Assembly: GCA_002361355.1 (NCBI GenBank)
Contig: DESQ01000029.1
Coordinates: 1 to 64,000 of the forward strand
DNA length: 64,000 bases
Reading direction: 5' to 3'
From: Lachnospiraceae bacterium UBA3310
GTDB taxonomy: Bacteria; Bacillota; Clostridia; Lachnospirales; Lachnospiraceae
Of the stretch, positions 49,806 through 59,371 are shown piece after piece. A program made the position numbers and the translations under genes. Positions within the stretch are counted from its first letter, which is position 1, and each line of letters opens with the position of its first letter. Below the pieces are notes generated by a model, which made no database searches, was not told the DNA's origin, and was given only the letters and a program-made list of their open reading frames with translations.

Positions 49806-52063
49806 AAAAGAGCAAAGCGGTTGTCAGTCTGATCGTTTATCTGCTGATTCTCGGACTTTTGGGATACACGGCGATCTTTGGCGTGGGTTCGGACAAGTCG
49901 GGTGCGGCGGGAAGCATTAAGCTGGGTCTGGATCTGGCGGGAGGCGTCAGCATCACCTATCAGGTGGTGGGAGACGGGAATCCCAGTGCGGAGGATATGA
50001 GTGATACCATATATAAGCTGCAGCAGCGTGTGGACGGTTACAGCACGGAGGCGCAGGTGTATCAGGAGGGAAACGACCGGATCAATATTGAGATTCCCGG
50101 CGTTACCGATGCCAACGCCATTCTGGAGGAACTGGGAAAACCCGGAAGCCTCTATTTTATCGCACAGACGGACAGCGAGGGAAATAATAACTATGAGCTG
50201 GGCTACGGAATAGACAGTGAAGGAAATATCATTCCGCAGTACCAGTTGACAAAGACCATTGAAGAACTGCAGGCGGACGGCTCTATCGTCCTCACCGGTA
50301 CGGAGGTAGAGGGCGCGCGGGCGACCAGCCAGGAGGACTCTATGGGAAACCGGGAAAACGTGGTGGCCCTTTCCTTTAATGAGCAGGGAAAACAGGCTTT
50401 TGCGGATGCTACCACGAAGGCCTATGAAAACGGTGAGTCCATCGCGATCTATTATGACGGCGAGCTGGTGAGTGTGCCGAATGTGATTTCGGCAATCACC
50501 GACGGCAATGCCGTGATTACGGGGCAGAGTACGGCGGCGGAGGCGGAGCAGCTTGCGTCCACCATCCGTATCGGCGGCCTGAAACTGGAGTTAGAGGAAC
50601 TCCGTTCCAATGTGGTCGGCGCGCAGCTTGGCTCTGCGGCGATTGCGTCCAGCCTGAAAGCGGCGGCAGTCGGTTTTGCGCTGGTTGTGATCTTCATGAT
50701 TGGCGTGTACTACGTGGCAGGTTTTGCCGCGTCCCTGGCGCTGTGTTTGTACTCGGAGCTTCTGGTTATCCTGATGTACGCCTTTGAGGTGACTTTGACA
50801 CTGCCCGGTATTGCGGGTATTATCCTTTCCGTCGGTATGGCGGTGGATGCGAACGTGATTATTTTCGCCCGTATCAGGGAGGAACTGGCCGCGGGCAAGA
50901 GCGTGGAAAACGCCATCAAGGTTGGTTTCAGTAAGGCGCTGCCCGCTATCCTGGACGGTAATGTCACGACCCTCATCGCGGGCCTGGTGCTTTACTTTAT
51001 GGGAAGCGGCACGGTCAAGGGATTCTCCATTACCCTGATGTTAGGTATTATCCTGTCCGTTTTCACGGCGCTTATGGTAACGAAGTTTTTGATCAACATC
51101 TTCTACGCGCTGGGCATTCAGAGCGTGAAAGCCTACGGCGTTGCGAAGGAGAGAAAGACCATCAACTTCCTTTCCAGGAAATATCTGTTCTTTGGGATTT
51201 CCATTGCGGCGATTCTGGCGGGCTTTATTGCCATGGGCGTAAATAAATCAAGCATAGATATGCCTTTGAATTTCAGTCTGGATTTTGTGGGCGGTACTTC
51301 CACGACCATGACCCTCAATGAGGATATGAGTATCGAGGACATTGATGCGCAGATTGTGCCTTATGTGGAGAAAATCACAGGGGACGGCAATGTGCAGACC
51401 ACAAAGGTGGCAGGATCCAATCAGGTGATTATCAAGACAAGAACCCTGAATGTGGAGGAGAGAGAAGAATTTAACAACGTGATGGTAAATAATTTCGGCG
51501 TGGATGAGAGCACGATCACGGCGGAGACCATCAGTGCGACGGTCAGCTCCGAGATGCAGAAGGGCGCTATCCAGGCAATCCTTGTGGCGACGGTGTTGAT
51601 GCTGTTATATATCTGGTTCCGGTTTAAGGATATCCGCTTCGGCGCAAGCTCTGTGATCGCTCTGGTGCATGATGTGCTTGTGGTGCTTGCTTTCTATGCG
51701 ATTGTGCGGATTTCCGTAGGCAATACCTTTATTGCGTGTATGCTGACGATCGTGGGTTATTCCATCAACGCTACTATCGTAATTTTCGACCGTGTGCGTG
51801 AAAACCTGCGGGGAATGCAGAACAAAGACCAACTCGACGATATGGTTAACCGGAGTATTACCCAGACTCTCACGAGAAGTATTTTCACATCCCTGACCAC
51901 GTTCTTTATGGTGGCAGCTTTGGAGGTGTTCGGCGTATCTTCTATCAGAGAGTTCGCGCTGCCGCTGATGGCGGGTATCGTCTGTGGTACGTATTCCTCC
52001 ATTTGCCTGACGGGCGCGCTCTGGTATGTGTTCCGCACGAAGCTTGTGAAGAAAGCAAAGTAA
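49802..52063 (+). CDS. secDF: Protein translocase SecDF fusion
   Basis: Membrane component that uses the proton gradient to help Sec-dependent export. SecD and SecF are fused in a single 753-aa protein. The SecD part has LGLDLAGGVSITYQV and a large external domain, then helices with GMAVDANVIIFARIREEL; the SecF part has LDFVGGTSTTM and INATIVIFDRVRENL. About twelve helices in all. It overlaps scfB by 4 bp, a linkage seen in Clostridia that suggests the SCIFF peptide or its partners are exported through Sec. A strong terminator follows. Confidence 0.97.
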   Translation: MKKSKAVVSLIVYLLILGLLGYTAIFGVGSDKSGAAGSIKLGLDLAGGVSITYQVVGDGNPSAEDMSDTIYKLQQRVDGYSTEAQVYQEGNDRINIEIPGVTDANAILEELGKPGSLYFIAQTDSEGNNNYELGYGIDSEGNIIPQYQLTKTIEELQADGSIVLTGTEVEGARATSQEDSMGNRENVVALSFNEQGKQAFADATTKAYENGESIAIYYDGELVSVPNVISAITDGNAVITGQSTAAEAEQLASTIRIGGLKLELEELRSNVVGAQLGSAAIASSLKAAAVGFALVVIFMIGVYYVAGFAASLALCLYSELLVILMYAFEVTLTLPGIAGIILSVGMAVDANVIIFARIREELAAGKSVENAIKVGFSKALPAILDGNVTTLIAGLVLYFMGSGTVKGFSITLMLGIILSVFTALMVTKFLINIFYALGIQSVKAYGVAKERKTINFLSRKYLFFGISIAAILAGFIAMGVNKSSIDMPLNFSLDFVGGTSTTMTLNEDMSIEDIDAQIVPYVEKITGDGNVQTTKVAGSNQVIIKTRTLNVEEREEFNNVMVNNFGVDESTITAETISATVSSEMQKGAIQAILVATVLMLLYIWFRFKDIRFGASSVIALVHDVLVVLAFYAIVRISVGNTFIACMLTIVGYSINATIVIFDRVRENLRGMQNKDQLDDMVNRSITQTLTRSIFTSLTTFFMVAALEVFGVSSIREFALPLMAGIVCGTYSSICLTGALWYVFRTKLVKKAK

Positions 52064-52080
52064 TAAAGTACTATAAATTA

Positions 52081-52128
52081 CCCTCTGAAAATGTTACAAT
52101 AGATGTAACTTTTCGGAGGGCTTTTTTT
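52081..52128 (+). terminator. Terminator after secDF that contains the recJ ribosome site
   Basis: CCCTCTGAAAATGTTACA (52081-52098) pairs along almost its full length with the arm ending at 52120 (TGTAACTTTTCGGAGGG), one base bulged, followed by CTTTTTTTAT. The descending arm holds GGAGGG, which is also the Shine-Dalgarno of recJ, whose ATG is 8 nt later. Confidence 0.88.
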
Positions 52129-53919
52129 ATGGGAAAATGGATGGTATCTGCCAAGAAGGCCGACTTTAACAGGATAGCGGAGCGGTTTCACATTGATCCG
52201 GTGGTTGCCAGAATCATACGAAACAGGGATGTGGTGGGGGAAGAGGAGATTGAGAAATTCCTTCACGGCACGATGGCGGATCTGTATGATCCGACGCTCC
52301 TTCTGGGCGTCGGAAAGGCGGCGCAGATTCTTAGTGAGAAGACGCAGGAGAAGAAAAAGATACGTGTGATCGGAGACTATGATATCGACGGCATCTGTGC
52401 CACGTACATACTGACTGCCTGTCTGGAAGCGTGCGGTGCGGTGGTGGATGCGGTGATTCCCCACCGGATTACGGACGGCTACGGACTCAACGAGAGGCTG
52501 ATCGAGGAGGCGGCGCGTGACGGCGTGGAGACGATTCTGACTTGTGACAACGGTATCGCGGCGCTTCCCCAGATTGCCTGTGCGAAAGCGCTTGGCATGA
52601 CGGTGATTGTGACGGATCACCATGAGGTGCCTTACGAGGTGCAGGTGGACGGCAGCCGGACGCAGACACTGCCGGAGGCGGACGCGGTGGTGGATCCGAA
52701 GCAGAGCGGCTGTCCCTATCCCTATAAGGGCATCTGTGGCGCAGTGGTGGCCTATAAACTGATGCAGATTTATCTGGGGCGTATGTGCAGCGCGGGCGCT
52801 GTGACGGAGGAGGAAAAAACGGCACTTTTGCGTGAACTCCTGGCCTTTGCGGGTTTTGCCACGGTGGGAGACGTGATGGAGCTCACCGACGAAAACCGCA
52901 TTCTGGTAAAGTATGGCTTACAGCAGATCGAAAAATCCGGGAATGCGGGAATGCGGGCATTGCTTGCCGTGAACGACCTGTCGGACAGGAAGTTGACGGG
53001 GTACCATATCGGATTTATTCTGGGGCCCTGTCTGAACGCCACAGGGCGGCTTGACACGGCGGCAAGGGCGCTTGCCATGTTCCGCACGAAGGATCAGGCG
53101 GAGGCCTTTACCATAGCGGGAGAACTCAAGGCGTTAAACGACAGCCGGAAGGAAATGACCAGGCAGGGAACGCAACAAGCCATAGAAATGATCGAAAACT
53201 CGACGCTTAAGGAGGATAAAGTGCTGGTGGTCTTTTTGCCGGACTGTCATGAGAGCCTGGCGGGGATCATAGCCGGGCGGATCAGGGAGCGTTACTATAA
53301 GCCGGTTTTTGTATTGACGCGGGCGGAGGAAGGCGTGAAAGGTTCAGGCCGCTCCGTGGAGGCCTACCATATGTATGATAAGATGAGTGAATGCAAGGAG
53401 TTATTCACGAAGTATGGCGGGCATAAGATGGCGGCCGGCCTGTCCCTGCCGGAGGAGAATGTGGAGACATTTCGCGCTTATCTGAACGCCCACAGCGGCT
53501 TGCAGGAGGAAGATCTCACCGAGGTGGTGCACATCGACGTGCCCATGCCCATGTCTTATGTAACGACCACGCTGATTAACCAGTTTTCGCTGCTGGAGCC
53601 CTTTGGTAACGGCAATCCCAAACCGGTTTTTGCACAGAGAGCGGTTAAGGTATGCAGAGGACAGATTTTGGGGAAAAATAAAAATGTGGGGAAATACCGG
53701 GTGTCCGATGAGAGCGGAAATGAATATGATATGATGTATTTTGGTGATCTGGACGGGTGGCATTCCTTTCTTACGGTGCATTTTGGCGAGGAGGAGGTGC
53801 GCAGGCTCTATGGCGGGGATGGCAGTGAAATCGTGATCAGCGTGATCTACTATCCGGATATCAACGTGTTCAGGGGAAGGGAGCAGTTACAGATGATCAT
53901 GCAGGATTATAGAGCGTGA
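52129..53919 (+). CDS. recJ: Single-stranded-DNA-specific exonuclease RecJ
   Basis: 5'-3' single-strand exonuclease for recombination and mismatch repair. The 596-aa product has DHH-family motifs GDYDIDGICATYIL (motif I), CDNGI, VTDHHEVP (motif III), a DHHA1 domain with GGHKMAAGLSL, and a C-terminal OB-like part. The ATG at 52129 is just after the secDF terminator, whose arm supplies the ribosome site. Longer in-frame starts fall inside secDF and the hairpin. Length is at the short end for RecJ, close to the 560-800 range. Confidence 0.95.
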   Translation: MGKWMVSAKKADFNRIAERFHIDPVVARIIRNRDVVGEEEIEKFLHGTMADLYDPTLLLGVGKAAQILSEKTQEKKKIRVIGDYDIDGICATYILTACLEACGAVVDAVIPHRITDGYGLNERLIEEAARDGVETILTCDNGIAALPQIACAKALGMTVIVTDHHEVPYEVQVDGSRTQTLPEADAVVDPKQSGCPYPYKGICGAVVAYKLMQIYLGRMCSAGAVTEEEKTALLRELLAFAGFATVGDVMELTDENRILVKYGLQQIEKSGNAGMRALLAVNDLSDRKLTGYHIGFILGPCLNATGRLDTAARALAMFRTKDQAEAFTIAGELKALNDSRKEMTRQGTQQAIEMIENSTLKEDKVLVVFLPDCHESLAGIIAGRIRERYYKPVFVLTRAEEGVKGSGRSVEAYHMYDKMSECKELFTKYGGHKMAAGLSLPEENVETFRAYLNAHSGLQEEDLTEVVHIDVPMPMSYVTTTLINQFSLLEPFGNGNPKPVFAQRAVKVCRGQILGKNKNVGKYRVSDESGNEYDMMYFGDLDGWHSFLTVHFGEEEVRRLYGGDGSEIVISVIYYPDINVFRGREQLQMIMQDYRA

Positions 53920-53978
53920 CGCAAAAGAAAAACAAAGCGCTGTCGCAGGAAGAGCATCTGCGACTTAGGGCACGAAAA

Positions 53979-53998
53979 AGCCCGGATGTCCGGGCTCT
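53979..53998 (+). terminator. recJ terminator
   Basis: AGCCCGG (53979-53985) pairs with CCGGGCT (53990-53996) around ATGT, followed by CTTTC. A weaker upstream stem GTCGCAG/CTGCGAC (53942-53963) adds to it. Confidence 0.8.
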
Positions 53999-54191
53999 TT
54001 CGCAGTTTTCTTATGAGGGGGAGATAGTGAATTCATCAACTATCTTGATACCTATCATAAAGGGTAATTGTGTTCAAAATGTGTTTAGAATATGAAGGAA
54101 AAATAAAAAAACATTAAGAATCTTTAAAAACCCTGTTTTTCGTGCTATCTTATTTTATAGTAAATTGTGAAGGGGCAGTGAGGAGAGAACT

Positions 54192-55661
54192 ATGGCGGTT
54201 TTGAGTGAATTGTTAAAGGAGCTATCTTACGAGTGTGTCTGTGGTACATTGGAGCGAAAGATCTCGGATATAGTCTATGATTCCAGAAAGGTGCAGAAAG
54301 ACTGCCTGTTCGTCTGCATTCCGGGAGCGAAGGCGGACGGACATAAATATGCGGCGGATGCGGTGAAGGCAGGCGCTGCCGCGATTCTGACAGAGCGCGA
54401 GGTGGAACTTCCGGTGGGGTCTGACGTGACGGTGATCCGTGTGGATAACACATGTTACGCAATGGCTTTTGTGTCGGCGGCCTATTTCGGGCATCCGGCA
54501 GAGCAGATGAAGATTATCGGCGTCACGGGCACGAAGGGGAAAACCACCACGACCTATCTGGTCCGGTCTATTTTGGAGCAGGCAGGAAGAAAGGTGGGGC
54601 TGATCGGCACCATAGAGATTATCATAGGAGAAACCCATATCCATGCGGAAAACACTACGCCACAGTCTTATCTGGTACAGAAATATTTCCGGATGATGGC
54701 GGATGCGGGCTGTGACACAGTGGTGATGGAGGTTTCCTCCCAGGGACTGATGCTTCACAGGACGCAGGGCTTCGTCTTTGATTTCGGAATCTTTACGAAT
54801 CTGGAGCCGGATCATATCGGGGAGAATGAGCATAAGGATTTTGACGATTATCTGCACTGTAAGAGCCTGCTGTTTCGACAGTGCAGGGTGGGGATTGTCA
54901 ACCAGGACGACAGCCACTGGAAAGCGGTGACCAAAGACTGCACCTGCCAGCTTGAAACGTATGGGATTGACACGGAGGCGGATCTGCGTGCGGCGGATAT
55001 TTCTTTCCTAAACGAGGGGGGGAGCCTTGGCATGGCCTTTACGGTGAAGGGGCTTGTGAATTTTCCTGTAAAGATCGCTTCGCCCGGCCGGTTCAACGTC
55101 TATAACGCGCTCACGGCCATCGCCATTTGCCGCCATTTCGGCGTTGCCGGGGAAGATATCAAACGGGCGCTTCTGACGGCGAAAGTGAAAGGCAGGACGG
55201 AGATGGTAAAAGTCTCAGACGAGTTTACGCTGATGATCGACTACGCCCACAATGCCATGGCGTTAAAGAGCCTGTTGGAGACGCTGCGCGCCTACCAGCC
55301 CCACCGGTTAATCTGTCTCTTCGGCTGCGGCGGCAACCGGGCAAAGTCCAGACGCTATGAGATGGGAGAGGTCAGCGGCAACATGGCGGATTTGACGATC
55401 ATCACCTCCGACAATCCACGCACGGAGGAGCCCCAGGCGATTATTGACGATATTAAGACCGGGATCGGAAAGACACAGGGAAAATACGTGGAGATCTGCG
55501 ACAGAAAGGAAGCCATCGCCTATGCCATCGACCACGGCGAGCCGGGGGATATCATTGTGCTTGCGGGCAAGGGGCATGAGGATTATCAGGAGATAAACGG
55601 GGTGAAATATCCGATGGACGAGAGAGTATTGATACAAGAGATTTTAGAGGAGCGGGCATGA
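54192..55661 (+). CDS. murE: UDP-MurNAc-L-Ala-D-Glu:meso-DAP ligase
   Basis: Cytoplasmic Mur ligase adding the third amino acid to the peptidoglycan stem. The 489-aa protein has the P-loop GVTGTKGKTTTTYL, ENTTPQSYLVQ, MEVSSQGLMLHR and the specificity motif SDNPRTEEP; DNPR at this place indicates meso-diaminopimelate rather than lysine. GAGGAGAG precedes the ATG. It overlaps priA by 4 bp and opens a long run of co-directional genes to the window end, an arrangement away from the main dcw cluster. Confidence 0.95.
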   Translation: MAVLSELLKELSYECVCGTLERKISDIVYDSRKVQKDCLFVCIPGAKADGHKYAADAVKAGAAAILTEREVELPVGSDVTVIRVDNTCYAMAFVSAAYFGHPAEQMKIIGVTGTKGKTTTTYLVRSILEQAGRKVGLIGTIEIIIGETHIHAENTTPQSYLVQKYFRMMADAGCDTVVMEVSSQGLMLHRTQGFVFDFGIFTNLEPDHIGENEHKDFDDYLHCKSLLFRQCRVGIVNQDDSHWKAVTKDCTCQLETYGIDTEADLRAADISFLNEGGSLGMAFTVKGLVNFPVKIASPGRFNVYNALTAIAICRHFGVAGEDIKRALLTAKVKGRTEMVKVSDEFTLMIDYAHNAMALKSLLETLRAYQPHRLICLFGCGGNRAKSRRYEMGEVSGNMADLTIITSDNPRTEEPQAIIDDIKTGIGKTQGKYVEICDRKEAIAYAIDHGEPGDIIVLAGKGHEDYQEINGVKYPMDERVLIQEILEERA

Positions 55662-57895
55662 CGGAGCGCTATGCGGATGTCATTATCGATATCGCCCACG
55701 AAAAAGTAGATAAGGTTTTTCAATACAGAATACCGCCGGAACTTGCGGAGGCGGTCTGTCCGGGGGTGCGTGTGCATGTGCCCTTCGGCAGGGGCAATCA
55801 GGAAAAGGTGGGATATGTGGTGGACATCTCGGCGGAGACGGACTATCCTGCGGAGAAGATCAAGGCAGTCATCGCAGTGGACGAGAGGGGCATGTCTGCG
55901 GAGAGCAGGCAGATTCAGATTGCCTATTGGCTGAAAAGCCAGTACGGTTCCACCACGATTGCGGCGTTGAAGACCGTGCTTCCGGTCAGGCAGAAGCAGA
56001 AACCTTTGGAGAAAAAGAGCGTGCTGCGCTGCCTCACCCCGGCGGAGACGGCGCGGGCGGCTGCGGCGTGTGCCGAAAAACATCAGCGGGCGAAAGCGCG
56101 CATGCTGGAGGCTCTGGTGACTGAGGAGGAGCTTCCCTACGAGCTGGTCAGACAGAAATTGAACGTGGCGGCATCCACGTTACAGGCGTTGGAGAAGCAG
56201 GGGTATCTTAAGATTGAGAGAAAGACCTGCTATCGGAATCCGGTCAGAGTGACGGACAGACGGGAAGACAGACCCGTCCTGCATCCTGTGCAGCAGCGGA
56301 TTATAGACGAGGTAGTGCAGTCCTGCAGGGAGGAACATCCCGGCGTGCATCTGGTGCATGGCGTCACGGGAAGCGGCAAGACGGAGGTGTATCTGGGGAT
56401 CATCGAGCAGGTGATCGCCATGGGCAAACAGGCCATCATGCTGATCCCGGAAATCGCGCTGACTTATCAGACGCTTCTGCGGTTTTACAAGCGGTTCGGA
56501 GACCGGGTGTCGGTGATGAACTCCACCCTGTCCGCCGGGGAAAAGTATGATCAGATCGAGCGGGCGAAGGCGGGAGAGATCGATGTGATTATCGGGCCCC
56601 GCTCGGCGCTGTTTACCCCCTTTCCGCATCTGGGCGTTATCGTCATGGATGAGGAGCATGAAAACAGTTATAAGAGCGAGACGAGCCCCAAATACCATGC
56701 AAGGGAGACTGCCATTCAGATTGCGTCCCTGTGTGGGGCAGCCGTGGTGCTTGGTTCGGCGACGCCTTCCCTGGAGGCATATTACAGGGCAGGGCAGGGA
56801 CAATATCGGTTATATGAGATGAAGGAGCGTCCCGGCAGCCGTGTGCTGCCGATGGTGCATATCACGGATCTGCGCAGGGAGTTAAAGGAGGGAAACCGCT
56901 CCATGTTCGGCAGAAAATTGCGGGATCTGATGGAGGAGAGGCTGGCAGGAGGGGAGCAGACGATCCTGTTTTTGAACCGGAGAGGCTATGCGGGGTTTGT
57001 ATCCTGCCGGGCCTGCGGGCATGTGATGAAATGTCCCCACTGTGATGTCTCCCTCTCAGAGCACAGAAATGGCCTGCTAACCTGCCATTACTGCGGATAT
57101 CAGGAGAGAAAACCGGGAAAGTGCCCGGTGTGCGGCTCCCCTTATCTGATGGGATTTAAGGCGGGGACAGAGCAGGTGGAGGAGGCGATTCACAGGGAAT
57201 TTCCCGGAGCCAGGGTGCTTCGCATGGATGCGGATACCACAAGGAAGAAGGAGAGCTATGAAAAGATCCTTTCCGCCTTTGCGGACGAGGAGGCGGATAT
57301 TCTGGTGGGAACGCAGATGATTGTGAAAGGGCATGATTTTCCCGGCGTAACGCTGGTTGGGGTGCTGGCGGCGGATCTTTCCCTGAACCGAAACGATTAC
57401 CGGGCAGGGGAGCGGACATTTCAGCTTTTGACGCAGGCGGCTGGCCGTGCGGGCCGGGGGGAGCGGCCGGGCGAGGTGGTGATCCAGACTTATCAGCCGG
57501 AGCACTACAGCGTGGTCTATGCGGCAAGACAGGATTACGAGGGATTTTACGGGGAGGAGATTGCCTACAGGGAACTTATGGGCTATCCGCCCGTGGAACA
57601 TATGCTGGCGGTTCTCATTGTCTCAAGGGTGCAGGAGGACGGTGAGAAGCTGGGTGAGAAAATGGCGGCGTTTGTCAGAAAAGCGATGGGGGATGTCAAA
57701 GGCCTTCGGGTGATCGGGCCGGCGGAGGCATCCATCGGGAAACTGTCCGATTGGTACCGGCATACGCTGTATCTTCGGCACGGGGATTATCAGGTGCTTG
57801 TGGAGGCGAAGGACAGGTTGGAACGCTTTTGTAAAGAACAGGAACAGAGGGAGCAGACAGTACAGTTTGATTTTGACCCGATGAATACATACTAA
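55658..57895 (+). CDS. priA: Primosomal protein N' (replication restart helicase)
   Basis: 3'-5' helicase that reloads the replisome at stalled forks. 745 aa: N-terminal 3'BD domain and winged helix (1-200), helicase core with GVTGSGKTEVYLG and Walker B VIVMDEEHE, and a zinc-binding segment with eight cysteines (CRACGHVMKCPHCD, CHYCGYQ, CPVCGSP). The later motif LTQAAGRAGRGERPG is intact. It overlaps murE and precedes def by 25 bp. Confidence 0.96.
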   Translation: MTERYADVIIDIAHEKVDKVFQYRIPPELAEAVCPGVRVHVPFGRGNQEKVGYVVDISAETDYPAEKIKAVIAVDERGMSAESRQIQIAYWLKSQYGSTTIAALKTVLPVRQKQKPLEKKSVLRCLTPAETARAAAACAEKHQRAKARMLEALVTEEELPYELVRQKLNVAASTLQALEKQGYLKIERKTCYRNPVRVTDRREDRPVLHPVQQRIIDEVVQSCREEHPGVHLVHGVTGSGKTEVYLGIIEQVIAMGKQAIMLIPEIALTYQTLLRFYKRFGDRVSVMNSTLSAGEKYDQIERAKAGEIDVIIGPRSALFTPFPHLGVIVMDEEHENSYKSETSPKYHARETAIQIASLCGAAVVLGSATPSLEAYYRAGQGQYRLYEMKERPGSRVLPMVHITDLRRELKEGNRSMFGRKLRDLMEERLAGGEQTILFLNRRGYAGFVSCRACGHVMKCPHCDVSLSEHRNGLLTCHYCGYQERKPGKCPVCGSPYLMGFKAGTEQVEEAIHREFPGARVLRMDADTTRKKESYEKILSAFADEEADILVGTQMIVKGHDFPGVTLVGVLAADLSLNRNDYRAGERTFQLLTQAAGRAGRGERPGEVVIQTYQPEHYSVVYAARQDYEGFYGEEIAYRELMGYPPVEHMLAVLIVSRVQEDGEKLGEKMAAFVRKAMGDVKGLRVIGPAEASIGKLSDWYRHTLYLRHGDYQVLVEAKDRLERFCKEQEQREQTVQFDFDPMNTY

Positions 57896-57920
57896 ATGGA
57901 AAGACAGGAGGAAAAATAGC

Positions 57921-58403
57921 ATGGCAACCAGAAAAATCAGGGAGATCGGAGATCCGGTACTGACAAAGAAATCCAAGGAGGTGACGGAGATCACGCCGAG
58001 ACTGAAAGAGCTGATTGACGACATGTTTGAGACGCTTTATGAGGAGAACGGCGTGGGGCTGGCGGCGCCCCAGGTGGGTATCTTGAAGCGCATTGTGGTG
58101 ATTGATACTACGGGGGAAGATCCGCTGCTTCTGATTAACCCTAAAATACTGGAGACCAACGGCGAGCAGGAGGGCTACGAGGGATGCTTAAGCGTCCCCG
58201 GAAAAACCGGCCATGTGAAGCGGCCTAACTATGTGAAAGCGCTGGCCTATGATGAGAACATGAAGCCCTTTGAGGTGGAGGGGACAGAGCTGCTTGCAAG
58301 AGCCATCTGTCATGAGCTGGATCATCTGGAAGGACATCTCTATGTGGAGAAGGTGGAAGGCCCTCTGCTCAACACCGAGGATCTGGAAGGGGAGGAAGAG
58401 TGA
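57921..58403 (+). CDS. def: Peptide deformylase
   Basis: Removes the formyl group from new proteins. 160 aa, with all three motifs: GVGLAAPQVG, EGCLSVPG and HELDHLEG, whose Cys and two His bind the metal. The short C-terminal end places it in the usual Gram-positive/Clostridia type close to E. coli-like class I lengths. GACAGGAGG precedes the ATG. It lies 3 bp before fmt, whose product adds the formyl group that Def removes. Confidence 0.97.
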   Translation: MATRKIREIGDPVLTKKSKEVTEITPRLKELIDDMFETLYEENGVGLAAPQVGILKRIVVIDTTGEDPLLLINPKILETNGEQEGYEGCLSVPGKTGHVKRPNYVKALAYDENMKPFEVEGTELLARAICHELDHLEGHLYVEKVEGPLLNTEDLEGEEE

Positions 58404-58406
58404 CGG

Positions 58407-59369
58407 ATGAAAATTGTATTTATGGGAACGCCCGATTTTGCGGTGGGTGCGCTTGACGCCATCGTGGAGGCGGGACATCAGGTGACGGCGGTCGTGACCC
58501 AGCCGGATAAGCCAAAAGGGCGGGGCAAGGAGATGCAGATGACGCCTGTGAAACGCTGTGCGCTCTCCCACGGGATTCCCGTTTTCCAGCCGGTGAAGAT
58601 CAAGGAGCCGGAGGCAGTGGAACAGCTTAGAAGCTATGAAGCGGATCTGTTTGTGGTGGCGGCTTTTGGGCAGATTCTTTCGGAGGAGATTCTCGCCATG
58701 CCGAAGTACGGATGTGTGAATATCCACGCATCCCTTCTGCCGAAATACCGTGGGGCGGGGCCCATTCAGTGGTCTATCATCAATGGAGAAAAAATAACGG
58801 GTGTTACAATTATGCAGATGGAGAAGGGGCTGGATACGGGAGACATGCTCTTCCAAAGGCCGGTGGAGATCGCTCCTGACGAGACGGCGGACACCCTGCA
58901 TGATAAGCTGGCAGCCGTGGGCGCAAAGTTGATCGTGGAGGCAATTCCCAAGATAGAGGCGGGGGAAGTGACGCCCGAGAAACAGCGGGATGAAGATTCC
59001 TCCTACGCGAAGATGCTGACAAAAGATATGGGAAAGATTGACTGGAACATGGAGGCGGAAAAACTGGACTGCCTGATCAGAGGTTTGCTTTCCTGGCCCG
59101 GTGCATCCACGGTCTTTCGTGGGAAAACGTTAAAAATATGGGAGGAGGAGCCAGTGGATGCGTCTTCTTTCCCGGGAGAAAGGAAGGAAACGGCGCCGGG
59201 TACGGTGGTGCTGGTGGAAAAGGACGCTTTTTATGTGCAGACCGGCAGCGGTGTGCTCAAGGTGAAGGCGGTACAGCCGGAGGGCAAAAGACGGATGGCG
59301 GTGAAGGACTTCCTGCTTGGTTATCCGGTGAAAGCAGGCGAACTGTTTGGAAAGATTTTGGAGGGATGA
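58407..59369 (+). CDS. fmt: Methionyl-tRNA formyltransferase
   Basis: Formylates initiator Met-tRNA using 10-formyl-tetrahydrofolate. 320 aa: GTPDFAVGAL at the N-terminus, the active-site segment NIHASLLPKYRGAGPIQWS, the Asp in KGLDTGDML, and a C-terminal tRNA-binding domain from about residue 205. GGGGAGGAAGAGTGACGG before the ATG contains the ribosome site. It ends inside the ribosome site of the next gene. Confidence 0.97.
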   Translation: MKIVFMGTPDFAVGALDAIVEAGHQVTAVVTQPDKPKGRGKEMQMTPVKRCALSHGIPVFQPVKIKEPEAVEQLRSYEADLFVVAAFGQILSEEILAMPKYGCVNIHASLLPKYRGAGPIQWSIINGEKITGVTIMQMEKGLDTGDMLFQRPVEIAPDETADTLHDKLAAVGAKLIVEAIPKIEAGEVTPEKQRDEDSSYAKMLTKDMGKIDWNMEAEKLDCLIRGLLSWPGASTVFRGKTLKIWEEEPVDASSFPGERKETAPGTVVLVEKDAFYVQTGSGVLKVKAVQPEGKRRMAVKDFLLGYPVKAGELFGKILEG

Positions 59370-59371
59370 AT

